From Aminipila butyrica (lineage in GTDB: Bacteria; Bacillota; Clostridia; Peptostreptococcales; Anaerovoracaceae), in the NCBI RefSeq assembly GCF_010669305.1, contig NZ_CP048649.1:1674001-1738000 (forward strand): a stretch of 64,000 bases of DNA, read 5' to 3'. A model generated the notes under the pieces. The model searched no databases, had not been told where the DNA came from, and saw only the letters and a list, made by a program, of their open reading frames with translations. Shown in pieces: positions 37,247 through 46,378 of the stretch (position 1 is the stretch's first letter; every line of letters starts with the position of its first letter). The translations under genes and the position numbers were made by a program.

Positions 37247-37627
37247 TTAAGTTGTTACTGTGGTGTCAGAATCAGAGGTTGGAGCAAAGTTAGTTACAAT
37301 TAGAGTAACTGGAGCTCCAACTGGGATTGCTGCTGCGTCATTAACAGTAACCTGGGACCCATCAGTGTTAACGGTATATAGACTAGATTGCTGTAATACA
37401 CCATTTATAAATAGCATATAATATCCATTTTTGGTAGTAGCAGTTGTAAGATTACCAGTCAAGATATCGCCAGCATCATCTATAAATTTCGTTGCTGGGA
37501 CAGTAAGGACACCACTTGTTCTGTCAGTTTCATCTAGAAGATAGAAATATCTTACAATTTCTGGATTGACATCAACATCAGTAGTAGTAGTAGCATCGAT
37601 TGCAAGTCTAAATAATTGTGTAGCCAT
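37247..37627 (-). CDS. DUF4183-domain small surface protein
   Basis: 126 residues from ATG 37627, 7 bases after AAGGAG; an ATG two codons upstream is too close to the RBS. It begins MATQLFRLAIDATTTTDVDV and carries [20 protein letters not shown], a DUF4183 hallmark shared with the large neighbour. The C-terminus is Thr/Ser/Asp-rich. No signal peptide. A sigma-K-type promoter lies 33 bases upstream, which supports expression in the mother cell late in sporulation. Confidence 0.8.
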   Translation of the reverse strand: MATQLFRLAIDATTTTDVDVNPEIVRYFYLLDETDRTSGVLTVPATKFIDDAGDILTGNLTTATTKNGYYMLFINGVLQQSSLYTVNTDGSQVTVNDAAAIPVGAPVTLIVTNFAPTSDSDTTVTT

Positions 37628-37659
37628 TATCATTCTCCTTTCTATTTTCCTTACATTTT

Positions 37660-37685
37660 AGTATATGTGTAAGATGCCGATTTGT
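37660..37685 (-). promoter_or_regulatory. Candidate sigma-K promoter for the DUF4183 cluster
   Basis: On the minus strand CATATACT (CATANNNT) at 37667-37660 is preceded, after 16 bases, by AC at 37685-37684. This matches the sigma-K consensus AC-N16/17-CATANNNT and fits the spore-surface annotation of the genes it would control. Confidence 0.55.
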
Positions 37686-38056
37686 AACATATTTGGGTGG
37701 TTATAATGTTACTTGCAGAAATATATAAATAGCGTCGGTTTATTACATGTCTTTTAGTAACACCGATTGCAAAAAACAACAAGGATAATTCATCTTTAAA
37801 AGCCTAAGAATGAAGCAGATGCTTAGACTGTATTTTTGTTTGCTGTTCATGAAATTTCCGTATTTGCTGATAAAGAAGGGGTGGATCTTGGGGTTCAGTG
37901 TCATCAGGCATATGAAAGCACAGACATTGAAATTCTATGCTTCTCATAACTTATCAGAGGCGGGCAACTTGATCGAGTCCCTGTTGAAAGATTATATGCT
38001 AATTATACAATTCAGTATAATTATGGATAAATTTTCATGTGACATGTATAATAAAA
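37686..38056. other. Intergenic, possibly decayed coding sequence and a promoter
   Basis: An 84-residue frame at 37810-38064 has no RBS and an unlikely composition. In another frame about 37829-37940 reads as ordinary protein (VHEISVFADKEGVDLGVQ) and then stops, so this may be the remains of an older gene I cannot identify. TATAAT at 38047-38052, with TGGATA 17 bases upstream, is a plausible promoter for the metal ATPase. Confidence 0.35.
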
Positions 38057-38110
38057 GGGAATAATGACGTTAAAGCTGAATCACTAGGGTTTCTCCACAT
38101 CATTATTCCC
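38057..38110 (+). promoter_or_regulatory. Inverted repeat in the leader of the P-type ATPase gene
   Basis: GGGAATAATGA (38057-38067) and TCATTATTCCC (38100-38110) are perfect 11-base complements with a 32-base spacer. The left arm begins just after the TATAAT element, so the transcript would start with the stem, and the right arm ends about 10 bases before the RBS. It could be an RNA switch or a pair of operator half-sites for a metal regulator. Confidence 0.45.
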
Positions 38111-38138
38111 CCCTTACTGTATAAGGAGAAAATGAACT

Positions 38139-40091
38139 ATGAGCAAACAAAACCACGACAAGCACAAAAATCACAAACACAAGCATGATAAAGGAGATGA
38201 GGGTCATAATCACGGCGGGAAAACTGCGGTGGCATTGTTTTTTACAGGGCTGGCAGCATTTATCGGTGCATATTTTGTTAATAGTGGGATATTAAATATT
38301 GCACTGAACTTAATCGCATTGGTGACAGCGGGTTATCATATAATCATCGAAGGATTCTTGGATACCATCAAAGAATCAATTAAATCTAAAAGGTTTATGC
38401 CGAATATTCACTTGTTAATGACATTAGCGGCTATGGGCGCTTTGATCATTCAGGAATATCATGAGGCAGCTATGCTAATTCTGATTTTTGCTGGAGCTCA
38501 CTTTTTAGAAGAGTATGCTGAAAGCAAAAGTAAAAAAGAAATTACAAATTTATTGAAACTTAATCCTACAAAAGCTCGTTTATTAAAAGAAAATGGACGA
38601 GAAGAAGAGGTTGATGTTTCGGTATTAAAAGTTGGAGATAGACTTCGTGTTTTAAATGGAGATCAAGTACCCACGGATGGAATTATTTTGACAGGAGAAT
38701 CTTCAATTGATCAGTCATCTATTACTGGTGAAAGCATTCCCGTGGAAAAACAAGTTGGAGACACTGTTTTTGGTAGTACAATGAACGGCTCAGGCAGCTT
38801 TACCATGGAGGTTACAAAAGATTCAAGCGATACAGTGTTCTCGAAAATTTTACAGTTAGTAAGCCAAACTCAAACAAATATTTCAAAGACAGCAGTATTG
38901 ATTAAAAGAATTGAGCCTGTTTATGTAACGATTGTATTAGTATTAGCACCAATCTTTTACTGGCTAGGCATATCAGTATTTGTATGGGGTTCACAGGAAA
39001 GTTTTTATAGGACAATGGTATTTCTGATTGCTGCATCCCCATGTGCTTTAGCAGCAACAGATATTCCAGCGACTTTGTCAGCAATCAGTAATTTGGCTAA
39101 ACGTGGAGTCTTATTTAAAGGTGGATCTTATCTTTCTAATCTTTCAGATTTAAGAGCGATTGCTTTTGATAAGACCGGAACTTTAACACAAGGGCAACCT
39201 GTTGTTACAGATGTATTCTTTGACTCATCTGTTTCTGAAGGGTCAAAAGAAAATTATCTTGATATTATTGCTTCTATGGAAAAGAAGTCAAACCATCCTC
39301 TTGCTGATGCGATTTTAAAACATCTTTCAGAATCAAAAAATTTGGATCTTGATGTGGAAAATCTTGTAGGAATTGGCTTAGTTGCGAAGTACAATGGAAT
39401 TGACTACAAAATTGGTAAGCCATCATCTTACAAAACCGTTTCCAGTGAGATTAAGCAATACACAGAAGACTTTGAGAGCAACGGGAAAACTGTCGTATAC
39501 TTTGGCGTAAATGATACTGTTGTTGTACTGGTTGCAATTCAAGATATTCCAAAAGAAACAGCGAAAAATGCAATTAAATATTTCCGAAATGAAAATATTC
39601 ATACAGTAATGATTACTGGAGATGCAGTTAAAACAGGGCAAGCTATAGGAAAATCTTTAGGAATTGACGAAGTAAAAGGGAATGTTATGCCGGAAGATAA
39701 GTCACGTATTATAACTGAATTAAAAGATAAGTACAATATTATCGCAATGGTCGGTGATGGAGTGAATGATGCTCCGGCGTTAGTTACAGCAGATATTGGT
39801 GTAGCCATGGGAGATGGAACGGATATTGCGATTGATGTAGCCGATGCAGTTCTTATGAAAAATGACTTGAATAGGCTGGCATACACACACATAGTAGCTA
39901 AAAAACTCAGAAAAGTCGTATGGCAAAATATTGCCTTTTCAATGGTGGTCGTAGTAGCATTAATTACTATGAATATCGTAGGAGTTATGAATTTGTCGTA
40001 TGCTGTTCTAATTCATGAAGGAAGTACACTAGTTGTTATTGTAAATGGTTTACGACTATTGAGAAATACTTTTAATAATAAATCCGAATAA
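38139..40091 (+). CDS. P1B-type (P1B-4-like) heavy-metal-transporting ATPase
   Basis: 650 residues, AAGGAG before the ATG. The N-terminal 25 residues are His/Lys-rich (DKHKNHKHKHDKGDEGHNHG) instead of a CxxC metal domain. Core motifs: TGES in the actuator, SPC in the metal-binding helix (AASPCALAATD), phosphorylation site DKTGTLTQG, KSNHPLADA with the HP motif, VGDGVNDAPAL, and HEGST in the last helix pair. SPC plus HEGS/T marks the P1B-4 group, whose members export Co, Fe(II) or Zn. No CopY, ArsR or Fur gene is adjacent. Confidence 0.92.
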   Translation: MSKQNHDKHKNHKHKHDKGDEGHNHGGKTAVALFFTGLAAFIGAYFVNSGILNIALNLIALVTAGYHIIIEGFLDTIKESIKSKRFMPNIHLLMTLAAMGALIIQEYHEAAMLILIFAGAHFLEEYAESKSKKEITNLLKLNPTKARLLKENGREEEVDVSVLKVGDRLRVLNGDQVPTDGIILTGESSIDQSSITGESIPVEKQVGDTVFGSTMNGSGSFTMEVTKDSSDTVFSKILQLVSQTQTNISKTAVLIKRIEPVYVTIVLVLAPIFYWLGISVFVWGSQESFYRTMVFLIAASPCALAATDIPATLSAISNLAKRGVLFKGGSYLSNLSDLRAIAFDKTGTLTQGQPVVTDVFFDSSVSEGSKENYLDIIASMEKKSNHPLADAILKHLSESKNLDLDVENLVGIGLVAKYNGIDYKIGKPSSYKTVSSEIKQYTEDFESNGKTVVYFGVNDTVVVLVAIQDIPKETAKNAIKYFRNENIHTVMITGDAVKTGQAIGKSLGIDEVKGNVMPEDKSRIITELKDKYNIIAMVGDGVNDAPALVTADIGVAMGDGTDIAIDVADAVLMKNDLNRLAYTHIVAKKLRKVVWQNIAFSMVVVVALITMNIVGVMNLSYAVLIHEGSTLVVIVNGLRLLRNTFNNKSE

Positions 40092-40126
40092 AAAGAAAGA
40101 GAAAGAAAATAATGAGGTAAAAATAT

Positions 40127-40726
40127 ATGCCACGCAGAAAAATAGGGATACTGCTTTTTAACGAAGTTGAGGTAATGGATTTTGCGGGTCCCTTTGAGGT
40201 GTTTTCCATTACAGAAAACGCTGCGGCAACGGGGAAAGCATTCGAGGTGTACACCATAGCCAGAAAAAAAGAGCTAATTAGCACCCGCAATGGATTAAAA
40301 ATTCAACCAGACTATGACTTTCATGATGCGCCTCAATTTGATATTTTAATTATTCCCGGAGGGTATGGCGCGGAAGAAATAGAAATTCATAACCAAGAGA
40401 CTATTGATTGGATTAAAAGAAGTTTTACTCAAGTGCAAATAATGGCATCTGTGTGTACTGGTGCATTTTTATTAGCTGAAGCTGGATTACTGGATGGAAG
40501 ACAAGCAACAACACACTGGATGGATATTGATAGATTAGAAGAGGAATACTCAAAAGTTAGAGTTATACGTGACGTCAAATTTGTTGACGCATTTCCTATC
40601 ATTACATCGGGGGGAATATCGGCGGGAATAAATATGTCTTTTTATATTGTGAAAAAATTATTAGGTATAGAAATTGCAAAAATCACAGCAAAAAGGATGG
40701 AATATGATATTGATTTAGGGAATTAA
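40127..40726 (+). CDS. DJ-1/PfpI superfamily protein
   Basis: 199 residues. The nucleophile elbow is SVCTGAFLLAEAGLL with the conserved Cys near residue 110, followed by ATTHW, a pattern shared with the sensor half of GlxA-like regulators and with isonitrile hydratases. FAGPFEVFSI near the N-terminus also fits. There is no AraC HTH domain, so it is the enzyme-like form. It starts 35 bases after the metal ATPase and may be in the same transcript. The substrate is unknown. Confidence 0.88.
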   Translation: MPRRKIGILLFNEVEVMDFAGPFEVFSITENAAATGKAFEVYTIARKKELISTRNGLKIQPDYDFHDAPQFDILIIPGGYGAEEIEIHNQETIDWIKRSFTQVQIMASVCTGAFLLAEAGLLDGRQATTHWMDIDRLEEEYSKVRVIRDVKFVDAFPIITSGGISAGINMSFYIVKKLLGIEIAKITAKRMEYDIDLGN

Positions 40727-40814
40727 CGCTGGCTTACGCAGAGCAAATTTCGAACGGAGTCCCAGAGACGTATTTGAAAACTATAACGGAATTTGTAGCT
40801 TTAGATTAAACAAT

Positions 40815-40861
40815 AGCCACGGTTGCTGCTCCGAAAACAGAGTAGTAGTCGTGGCTTTGTT
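40815..40861 (+). terminator. Terminator of the ATPase/DJ-1 unit
   Basis: AGCCACG (40815-40821) and CGTGGCT (40850-40856) pair, with further G-U-rich pairing between GCTGCTC and GAGTAGT inside, followed by TTGTTTCTG. Confidence 0.6.
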
Positions 40862-40894
40862 TCTGCCTAAAGCTTTTTTCTCTGATCGTAAAAA

Positions 40895-40916
40895 TAACGC
40901 AGCCGAAGCTGCGTTA
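40895..40916 (-). terminator. Intrinsic terminator of the DDAH-like gene
   Basis: TAACGCAGC and GCTGCGTTA form a 9-bp stem with a CGAA (TTCG on the minus strand) tetraloop, followed on the minus strand by TTTTTA. It ends the minus-strand gene at 40933. Confidence 0.9.
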
Positions 40917-40932
40917 GAAATATGAATTAGTA

Positions 40933-41712
40933 TTAGAATCTTAGTGACAAGCAAGTGAGGCTGCCGTCTATTTTCCTGAACTCACTTGTATCAACTAGCT
41001 TTACCGGGTAGCCTAGGTCCTCGATGATTTTAAGAGTCTTAGGATATCCTTCAGGAACAAGAACTGTACCGTTAATGTACAGGCTGTTGATTGCGTAAAG
41101 TTCGTCAGGGTCTATAATGAAGCGATTAAAGTCTTTGAAAGCTTCTAGCTTGTCAACGGTTTCTGTAACAAGCATATTGTTGTTTTCAAGGTAGATTGCG
41201 AAATCCTTTAGATGAAGGCCTTCTGTTACAGGTACTGTGGATGAAGTGTATCCAAACTTTGTAACTATTTCGTTGAACTGGCGGGCGCCTTCTGCGTTTG
41301 TTCTGTCGCTTAGACCGACGTAGAAGTGATCTCCTGTACGCATTACATCACCGCCCTCCATTGTTCCTGGAGCTTTGATGTAAAAAATCTGGTCATCCGA
41401 GTAGAACTTACGAATCGCTGGAAGGATTTCTTCCTTTTCGCCATTGCGGGAGTCTTTTGCAGGGTTTGTGATCACTGCACAACGCTCCATAACAACGGCT
41501 GGGTCTTCTGTAAAGCATGAGTCAGGGTAACGCTCATCTGCTTCTAAATCTAAAACTTCTAGTCCAAGAGATTCAAGAATCTCAACGTATTTATCATGCT
41601 GTCTGGCGGATAATTCGTACTCTGGCTTTTCTCCTGCTGCTACGAACTGAGCTGTGGATATTCCGTCGATTAATGCTTTGCAAGGTTTTTTGGTAATAGC
41701 TTTTGTAAACAT
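40933..41712 (-). CDS. Dimethylarginine dimethylaminohydrolase-like protein
   Basis: 259 residues, GGAGG before the ATG. It belongs to the guanidino-group-modifying superfamily of penteins: substrate-binding PDSCFTEDPAVV, EGGDVMRTG, catalytic His in EGLHLKD and catalytic Cys in the C-terminal DGSLTCLSLRF. Length and layout match DDAH (hydrolysis of methylated arginine to citrulline and dimethylamine) better than arginine deiminase. It is transcribed away from a LysR gene, which probably controls it. Confidence 0.88.
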   Translation of the reverse strand: MFTKAITKKPCKALIDGISTAQFVAAGEKPEYELSARQHDKYVEILESLGLEVLDLEADERYPDSCFTEDPAVVMERCAVITNPAKDSRNGEKEEILPAIRKFYSDDQIFYIKAPGTMEGGDVMRTGDHFYVGLSDRTNAEGARQFNEIVTKFGYTSSTVPVTEGLHLKDFAIYLENNNMLVTETVDKLEAFKDFNRFIIDPDELYAINSLYINGTVLVPEGYPKTLKIIEDLGYPVKLVDTSEFRKIDGSLTCLSLRF

Positions 41713-41795
41713 ATTTATACCTCCATAAAATTAAATTGATGTTTTCTATGCTTTGAGTATATAATATAAATAAAGATTCGTAAACAGCAATTATA

Positions 41796-41810
41796 TCATG
41801 GTTTCCATGA
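41796..41810. promoter_or_regulatory. Candidate LysR operator
   Basis: TCATGG-TTT-CCATGA is a perfect dyad in the 131-base gap between the DDAH-like gene and the divergent LysR gene. It lies about 34 bases before the lysR start, compatible with an autoregulatory T-N11-A type site. Confidence 0.45.
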
Positions 41811-41843
41811 GTATTAATCATATAATGGGCAAGGAGGTCAAAC

Positions 41844-42734
41844 ATGAGTCTCTCACAATACGAGGCATTTGTCAAAGCTGTCGAGACTGGAACAATGACT
41901 CAGGCAGCGGAGGAGCTTGGCTACACACAATCAGGACTTACTAGAGCATTAAATACATTAGAGGAGCAATGGAATGTAAAACTATTAACTAGAGGACGAA
42001 ATGGTGTACAACTTACTACAGAAGGGCAACTGCTGTTGCCATATATAAGAACGCTCCTTCATGACCAACGTAGACTTTCCGAGCGAGTCGGAGAGATCAA
42101 TGGCCTTCGTGAAGGTCTTATTAGAATTGGAACATTTAACAGTGTCTCTGCACAGTGGCTCCCTGGGATTATAAAGAGATTTCAACATGATTACCCTGGA
42201 ATCAGATTCGAACTGTTGCATGGAACAGATACTCAGATTGTCAGTTGGATAGCTGATGGACGAGTGGATGTGGGTTTTGTTGCATACCCAACTTTACCGG
42301 AACTTGAGTCCGAATTCCTGTACCGTGACCCCATCGTAGCCATTTTTTCTGAAGATGATCCCTATTCTAGAATGGAAAAACTCAACATTTCCGAGCTGCC
42401 AAAGCTGCCGTACATTGCACTCAACGAGGGGGTAGAGGATGAGATTACAGCTATTCTGGAGAAAAACAGGACGAACCTAGACGCATGTTTCGTAGAAAGC
42501 AACGATCACGCCGTAATCGCCATGGTAGAGAAAGGGCTGGGCATTAGTCTTATGTCTGTCATGATGATACAGGGCTTTGACCGACGAATTGTGGCGATTC
42601 CTCTGGACCCTCAGGGCTATCGCGACCTTGGAATCGCTTGCCGCAGCCGTCACCTTCTGTCTGGCGCAGCATCAAGGTTTTACGAGTATGCACGTCGCTG
42701 GATAGCTGAGGAGTACAAGTCTATCGAACTATGA
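41844..42734 (+). CDS. LysR-family transcriptional regulator
   Basis: 296 residues with AAGGAGG before the ATG. The N-terminal winged HTH (TMTQAAEELGYTQSGLTRALNTLEE) is followed by a substrate-binding domain from about residue 90 (LIRIGTFNSVSAQWLPGII). Divergent to the DDAH-like gene, the classic LysR target layout, so it probably activates that gene in response to an arginine derivative. The stop codon directly abuts transposase-like debris. Confidence 0.92.
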   Translation: MSLSQYEAFVKAVETGTMTQAAEELGYTQSGLTRALNTLEEQWNVKLLTRGRNGVQLTTEGQLLLPYIRTLLHDQRRLSERVGEINGLREGLIRIGTFNSVSAQWLPGIIKRFQHDYPGIRFELLHGTDTQIVSWIADGRVDVGFVAYPTLPELESEFLYRDPIVAIFSEDDPYSRMEKLNISELPKLPYIALNEGVEDEITAILEKNRTNLDACFVESNDHAVIAMVEKGLGISLMSVMMIQGFDRRIVAIPLDPQGYRDLGIACRSRHLLSGAASRFYEYARRWIAEEYKSIEL

Positions 42735-42738
42735 CATA

Positions 42739-42896
42739 TCTCCAAGGGATTATGAATTCACCACCAGATACCTTCAGCCTGTGCTGGATGATGAAGAAAT
42801 CATCAAGAGCGAATTAAAGGAACTGGTGCACACCAGCGTGTAGGAAACCCTCAATGACCTGTTGGAGCAAGAGGCTCGGTAGTTTCAAGATAAGTA
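42739..42896 (+). pseudogene. Remnant of an IS256-type transposase N-terminus
   Basis: One frame reads DDEEIIKSELKELVHTSV, stop, ETLNDLLEQEAR, stop. This resembles the N-terminal ELVxxxVxETLNxLLxxEA region of IS256-family transposases, interrupted by in-frame stops at 42841 and 42880. No terminal repeats were found. The match is by eye only. Confidence 0.5.
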
Positions 42897-42897
42897 G

Positions 42898-43190
42898 GTG
42901 GGCAGAAGAAAAATCATTATTCTGGTAAATGATGCTAGCCGATATAATGTTATTCTCTATGGGTTGAAAGCAAAAGAACTGAAAAATATAAAAGAATTAA
43001 TTATATCTGCGATTCGGCAAACTCTTTTGAGTGATGGGGTGAATCCAGAAATGATAGATGCGTATCTAAAAATGCAGGAGAGGTCCTGTTTTCTAAAACA
43101 CAAAACAGGACTACGATGGCCAGATTAAATAAAGGCTGTGAAGCAGCCGAAAATTTTTACAATCTACCATATGATAAAAAGCAGGAGTGA
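42898..43190 (+). pseudogene. Truncated and frameshifted DUF6933-like gene
   Basis: A frame from GTG 42898 reads RRKIIILVNDASRYNVILYG, a DUF6933-type core, up to about 43090. The continuation FSKTQNRTTMARLNKGCEA lies in a different frame and ends at 43190, so a frameshift near 43088-43095 splits the gene. The N-terminal third expected for the family is missing and is replaced by the IS256-like remnant. Confidence 0.55.
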
Positions 43191-43442
43191 ACCTGCGCAG
43201 TCTTTTATAATCTACACAATAGAAGCCATTTTCCTTATTGGAATGGTTGCTATTTTGGTACGGAGAAGAGTGGGAGACCCCCACGATTGTGTAAACCTTC
43301 AAACGGGTGTAAGATAATTATATGAACTAGATCGTTTTGAGAAACTTTGAACAATACTACGAATATCCTTAAAGAAGATAGTCAAAGGGGCGATTGCTCT
43401 AAGAAACAATTAAAATGCTTATTAAGCGAGGAACTTTATACT
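43191..43442. other. Intergenic before the MFS gene
   Basis: About 250 bases with no supported gene. A longer frame for the MFS protein starts at TTG 43347 but has no RBS and adds a non-conserved tail. A GC-rich patch near 43270-43290 (GGGAGACCCCCACG) could fold weakly. Confidence 0.5.
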
Positions 43443-44852
43443 ATGGAAAATAATAAATCGAGTAAATGGTGGATATTCACTATCACTAGTATGGCGAATT
43501 TAGCTGCATCTTTTTCGATTAACAGTCTGAATCTGGCGCTGCCAACCATTGCTAAAGACTTCGGGGTGTCCCAAGGGGCAGTTAGCTGGTTGGCTCTTGT
43601 CTATTCCCTAATTCCATGTTGTACGTTGTTGATTTGTGGAAAAATGGCGGACTTGTTCGGGTATAAACGACAGTACCTAGTTGGGTTTTCTTTTTTTGCA
43701 ATAGCCTCTATGTTAGCGCCCATATTTTCCTACAATCTTTTGACCTTAATTATTTTAAGAGCCTTACAGGGCTTTGGTTACAGTATGTTGATTTCTATTA
43801 CGCAGGCAACCATTTCAAAAACCTTTGAGGATAACGAACGTGGAAAAGCGCTTGGTGTTAATGCGGTCTTTGTGTCAGTAGGACTTGCATCAGGACCAAC
43901 AATCGGAGGGCTTCTGCTTGCACACTTTTCCTGGTATTCTATTTTTTATTTTTGTATTCCATTCTGCATCATTGGGTTGATAGCAACGCTGATTGTCATG
44001 CCGGAAGATACCAATAAAGAGGCTGGAAAGAGGCAGATTGATTGGTTAGGCGGCCTTTATTTTGCAATAGCAATTGGTACACTGGCCATTGGACTAAATT
44101 TCAGTGATGAATGGGGGTGGATATCCACTCCATTTTCAATATGTGTTGTAATATTTGCTGTATCCTTTAGTTTGTTTATATGGAGAGAAAAAACAGCTGA
44201 GGCACCATTAATGCCCTTACAGCTATTTAAGAATAGAACCTTTTCAAGAGCAAATGTGACCTGTGCTTTATCTTATACGACACAGCAGCTGACTACATAT
44301 CTTTTTCCTTTTTTCCTAATCAATATTTTATTATTAAAATCAGATAAATCAGGTTTGATTTTATTGGCGTCGCCTGTGGTCATGATGATTGCATCCCCTT
44401 TAGGTGGAAGTCTTTCCGATAAATATGGAACACGTCTACCAGCGGTTGTTGGACTTTCTTTAATCGCCTTAAACTGTGTTTTGGTGGGATTTTTTAGCGA
44501 AAACGTAAGCCTACTCTTTGTTATCCTTGTATTGGGGTTGTTGGGTGCGGGAAATGGCTTAAGTGTATCAGCCATCAATTCAGCAATTCTCAGTTCTGCC
44601 CCAAAAGATTATTCTGGAGTTGCTTCTGGAATGTTAGCAACCATGAGGAATATCGGTCAAACACTAGGTACGGCTCTTGGCAGTGTCATGCTAATTACAA
44701 GGGAGGCCCATTATGAACAAGTAACTGGATCCGATAAAAGTACAATATATTTATTGGCACAAAGAGATACTTTTTTTATTGGGTTTGTACTTGCTCTTTT
44801 AGGCATATTACTTATTATGCAAATACCTAACAAGAAGATAAGTAAAAATTAA
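43443..44852 (+). CDS. MFS drug exporter, DHA2-type
   Basis: 469 residues from ATG 43443 (GCGAGGAA upstream). The hydrophobic profile fits 14 membrane helices. Signatures: NLALPTIAKDFGVSQG in helix 1, motif A GKMADLFGYKRQYL, RALQGFGYSMLISI and motif C GLASGPTIGGLL, the antiporter motif. Members of DHA2 export drugs and dyes using proton motive force. The final helix pair and QIPNKKISKN tail are intact. It is convergent with the RNA helicase. Confidence 0.88.
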   Translation: MENNKSSKWWIFTITSMANLAASFSINSLNLALPTIAKDFGVSQGAVSWLALVYSLIPCCTLLICGKMADLFGYKRQYLVGFSFFAIASMLAPIFSYNLLTLIILRALQGFGYSMLISITQATISKTFEDNERGKALGVNAVFVSVGLASGPTIGGLLLAHFSWYSIFYFCIPFCIIGLIATLIVMPEDTNKEAGKRQIDWLGGLYFAIAIGTLAIGLNFSDEWGWISTPFSICVVIFAVSFSLFIWREKTAEAPLMPLQLFKNRTFSRANVTCALSYTTQQLTTYLFPFFLINILLLKSDKSGLILLASPVVMMIASPLGGSLSDKYGTRLPAVVGLSLIALNCVLVGFFSENVSLLFVILVLGLLGAGNGLSVSAINSAILSSAPKDYSGVASGMLATMRNIGQTLGTALGSVMLITREAHYEQVTGSDKSTIYLLAQRDTFFIGFVLALLGILLIMQIPNKKISKN

Positions 44853-44886
44853 AGGACAAAGACCATATTCTTAGTCCTTGTCCTTT
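44851..44886. terminator. Terminator between convergent MFS and helicase genes
   Basis: AAAGGACAAAGAC and GTCCTTGTCCTTT are 13-base arms with one mismatch and a 10-base loop. The left arm overlaps the MFS stop region. Both genes converge on it. Confidence 0.65.
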
Positions 44887-44923
44887 ATTATTTCTAACAA
44901 TTTTACCTTAAAGCCTGATAAGC

Positions 44924-46378
44924 TTAACCTTTTTTTACTCGATACAGTTTACCTTTAATCGTCTTCGTTTTAAATGCTTTAATCACCAGTGCTTCCTTTC
45001 CATCTGAAATTTCAACATTGGTTACCTTACCTCTGATGTCTACTTTTCCGATGTCCTCATTGCGAATACCGTCCACCCGTCTGATAGCCGCAAGAAAGTC
45101 ACTTGTTTTCAAAGAACTGTTATCTCTACCAGCATTAAACTGCACAAAAGCCTTCTGCCCTCTGCGATTGTCGGCTTTATATCTTTCCCGGCCGGTTCTG
45201 CGGGTGGAATCTGCCTTCGGGGGTTTCCGATCTACATGACCGCCTTTACATGGGATCGTATAGCCGAGAAACTTTTCAAGATCATGAAATCGATCCATTT
45301 CACTTGGGATTACCATGGTGATGGCGATACCGTGTTGGTCTACACGACCGGTTCGGCCAATTCGATGCACATATTGTTCATGCTCGAAAGGGACACCATA
45401 GTTGATGACATGAGTGATGCCTTGCACGTGTAGCCCTCGCGCGGCTACATCTGTGGCAATAAGCATTTTATATTCGCCTCTTTTAAAAGCATTTAATGTT
45501 TCCGTACGCATCTGCTGGTCCATGCCACCATGTACGGCACAAGTAAAGTGGTCCCATTTCCGAAAGATTTCAAACAAATTGGCAACCTGCTCTTGTGTAT
45601 TACAGAAGATAATAGCTTTTCTCGGGCGTTCTCTTTCGATAACTTTCTTCATAAAGTCAACTTTTTTAAGGCCATCTACTGCATAGTAAATCTGTTCAAT
45701 CTTTTCCAGGTTTGATACTTCTGCTTCAATTTGGATTTCTTCAGGGTGATTCATAAACTCTTGGCTCAGGAAATGAACTTCATTTGGTATGGTTGCAGAG
45801 AAGAGCAATGTAACTCGTTCCTTAGGTATTTTTTTTATAATAGTTTCCAGTTGTTCTTTAAAACCCATAATCAGCATTTCATCGGCTTCATCAATTACCA
45901 GGTATTTAATATCATGGAGTTTCACATTTTTGTTCAAAAGGTGGTCCATCATTCTACCTGGTGTAGCCACAATGACATGGGGAAGGGTTTGTTTTAATTC
46001 TTTTCTTTGCAGTTCCATAGGCTGTCTGCCATATAAAGCGCAGCACTTTACACCTTTATATTTACCAATATCAGCAATATCCTGTTTTACCTGCTCGGTC
46101 AATTCTCGTGTCGGTGTCAGAACCAATACTTGTGGAGTATCAAGTTCTACATCAATTTTTTCACAGAGAGGAATGGCGAATGCTGCAGTTTTACCGCTTC
46201 CTGTTTGGGACTTTACAATTAAATCTTTACCTTCCCAAATCATGGGGATTACTTTGGCCTGAACCTCTAAGGGTTGCTTGAATCCCAACTCGCTCAGAGC
46301 TCTTTTGATGGCATTATCAAGGGGATAATCCTTAAACTTTTCTATGACTTTTTCTTGAATTTCGTTTACTTTGTTCAT
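44924..46378 (-). CDS. DEAD-box RNA helicase with DbpA/YxiN-type RNA-binding domain
   Basis: 484 residues from ATG 46378; a TTG frame six codons longer is less likely. The Q motif region (LGFKQPLEVQAKVIP), motif I SQTGSGKTA, motif II VIDEADEM, motif III SAT, and motif VI HRIGRTGR are present. The last ~75 residues form a DbpA-type RNA-recognition domain that targets 23S rRNA hairpin 92, so a role in 50S assembly is likely. It has its own 296-base upstream gap. Confidence 0.92.
   Translation of the reverse strand: MNKVNEIQEKVIEKFKDYPLDNAIKRALSELGFKQPLEVQAKVIPMIWEGKDLIVKSQTGSGKTAAFAIPLCEKIDVELDTPQVLVLTPTRELTEQVKQDIADIGKYKGVKCCALYGRQPMELQRKELKQTLPHVIVATPGRMMDHLLNKNVKLHDIKYLVIDEADEMLIMGFKEQLETIIKKIPKERVTLLFSATIPNEVHFLSQEFMNHPEEIQIEAEVSNLEKIEQIYYAVDGLKKVDFMKKVIERERPRKAIIFCNTQEQVANLFEIFRKWDHFTCAVHGGMDQQMRTETLNAFKRGEYKMLIATDVAARGLHVQGITHVINYGVPFEHEQYVHRIGRTGRVDQHGIAITMVIPSEMDRFHDLEKFLGYTIPCKGGHVDRKPPKADSTRRTGRERYKADNRRGQKAFVQFNAGRDNSSLKTSDFLAAIRRVDGIRNEDIGKVDIRGKVTNVEISDGKEALVIKAFKTKTIKGKLYRVKKG

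Noticed and set aside
37810..38064. 84-residue plus-strand ORF
   Set aside because: No RBS and odd composition; another frame looks more protein-like, so it is treated as decayed sequence.
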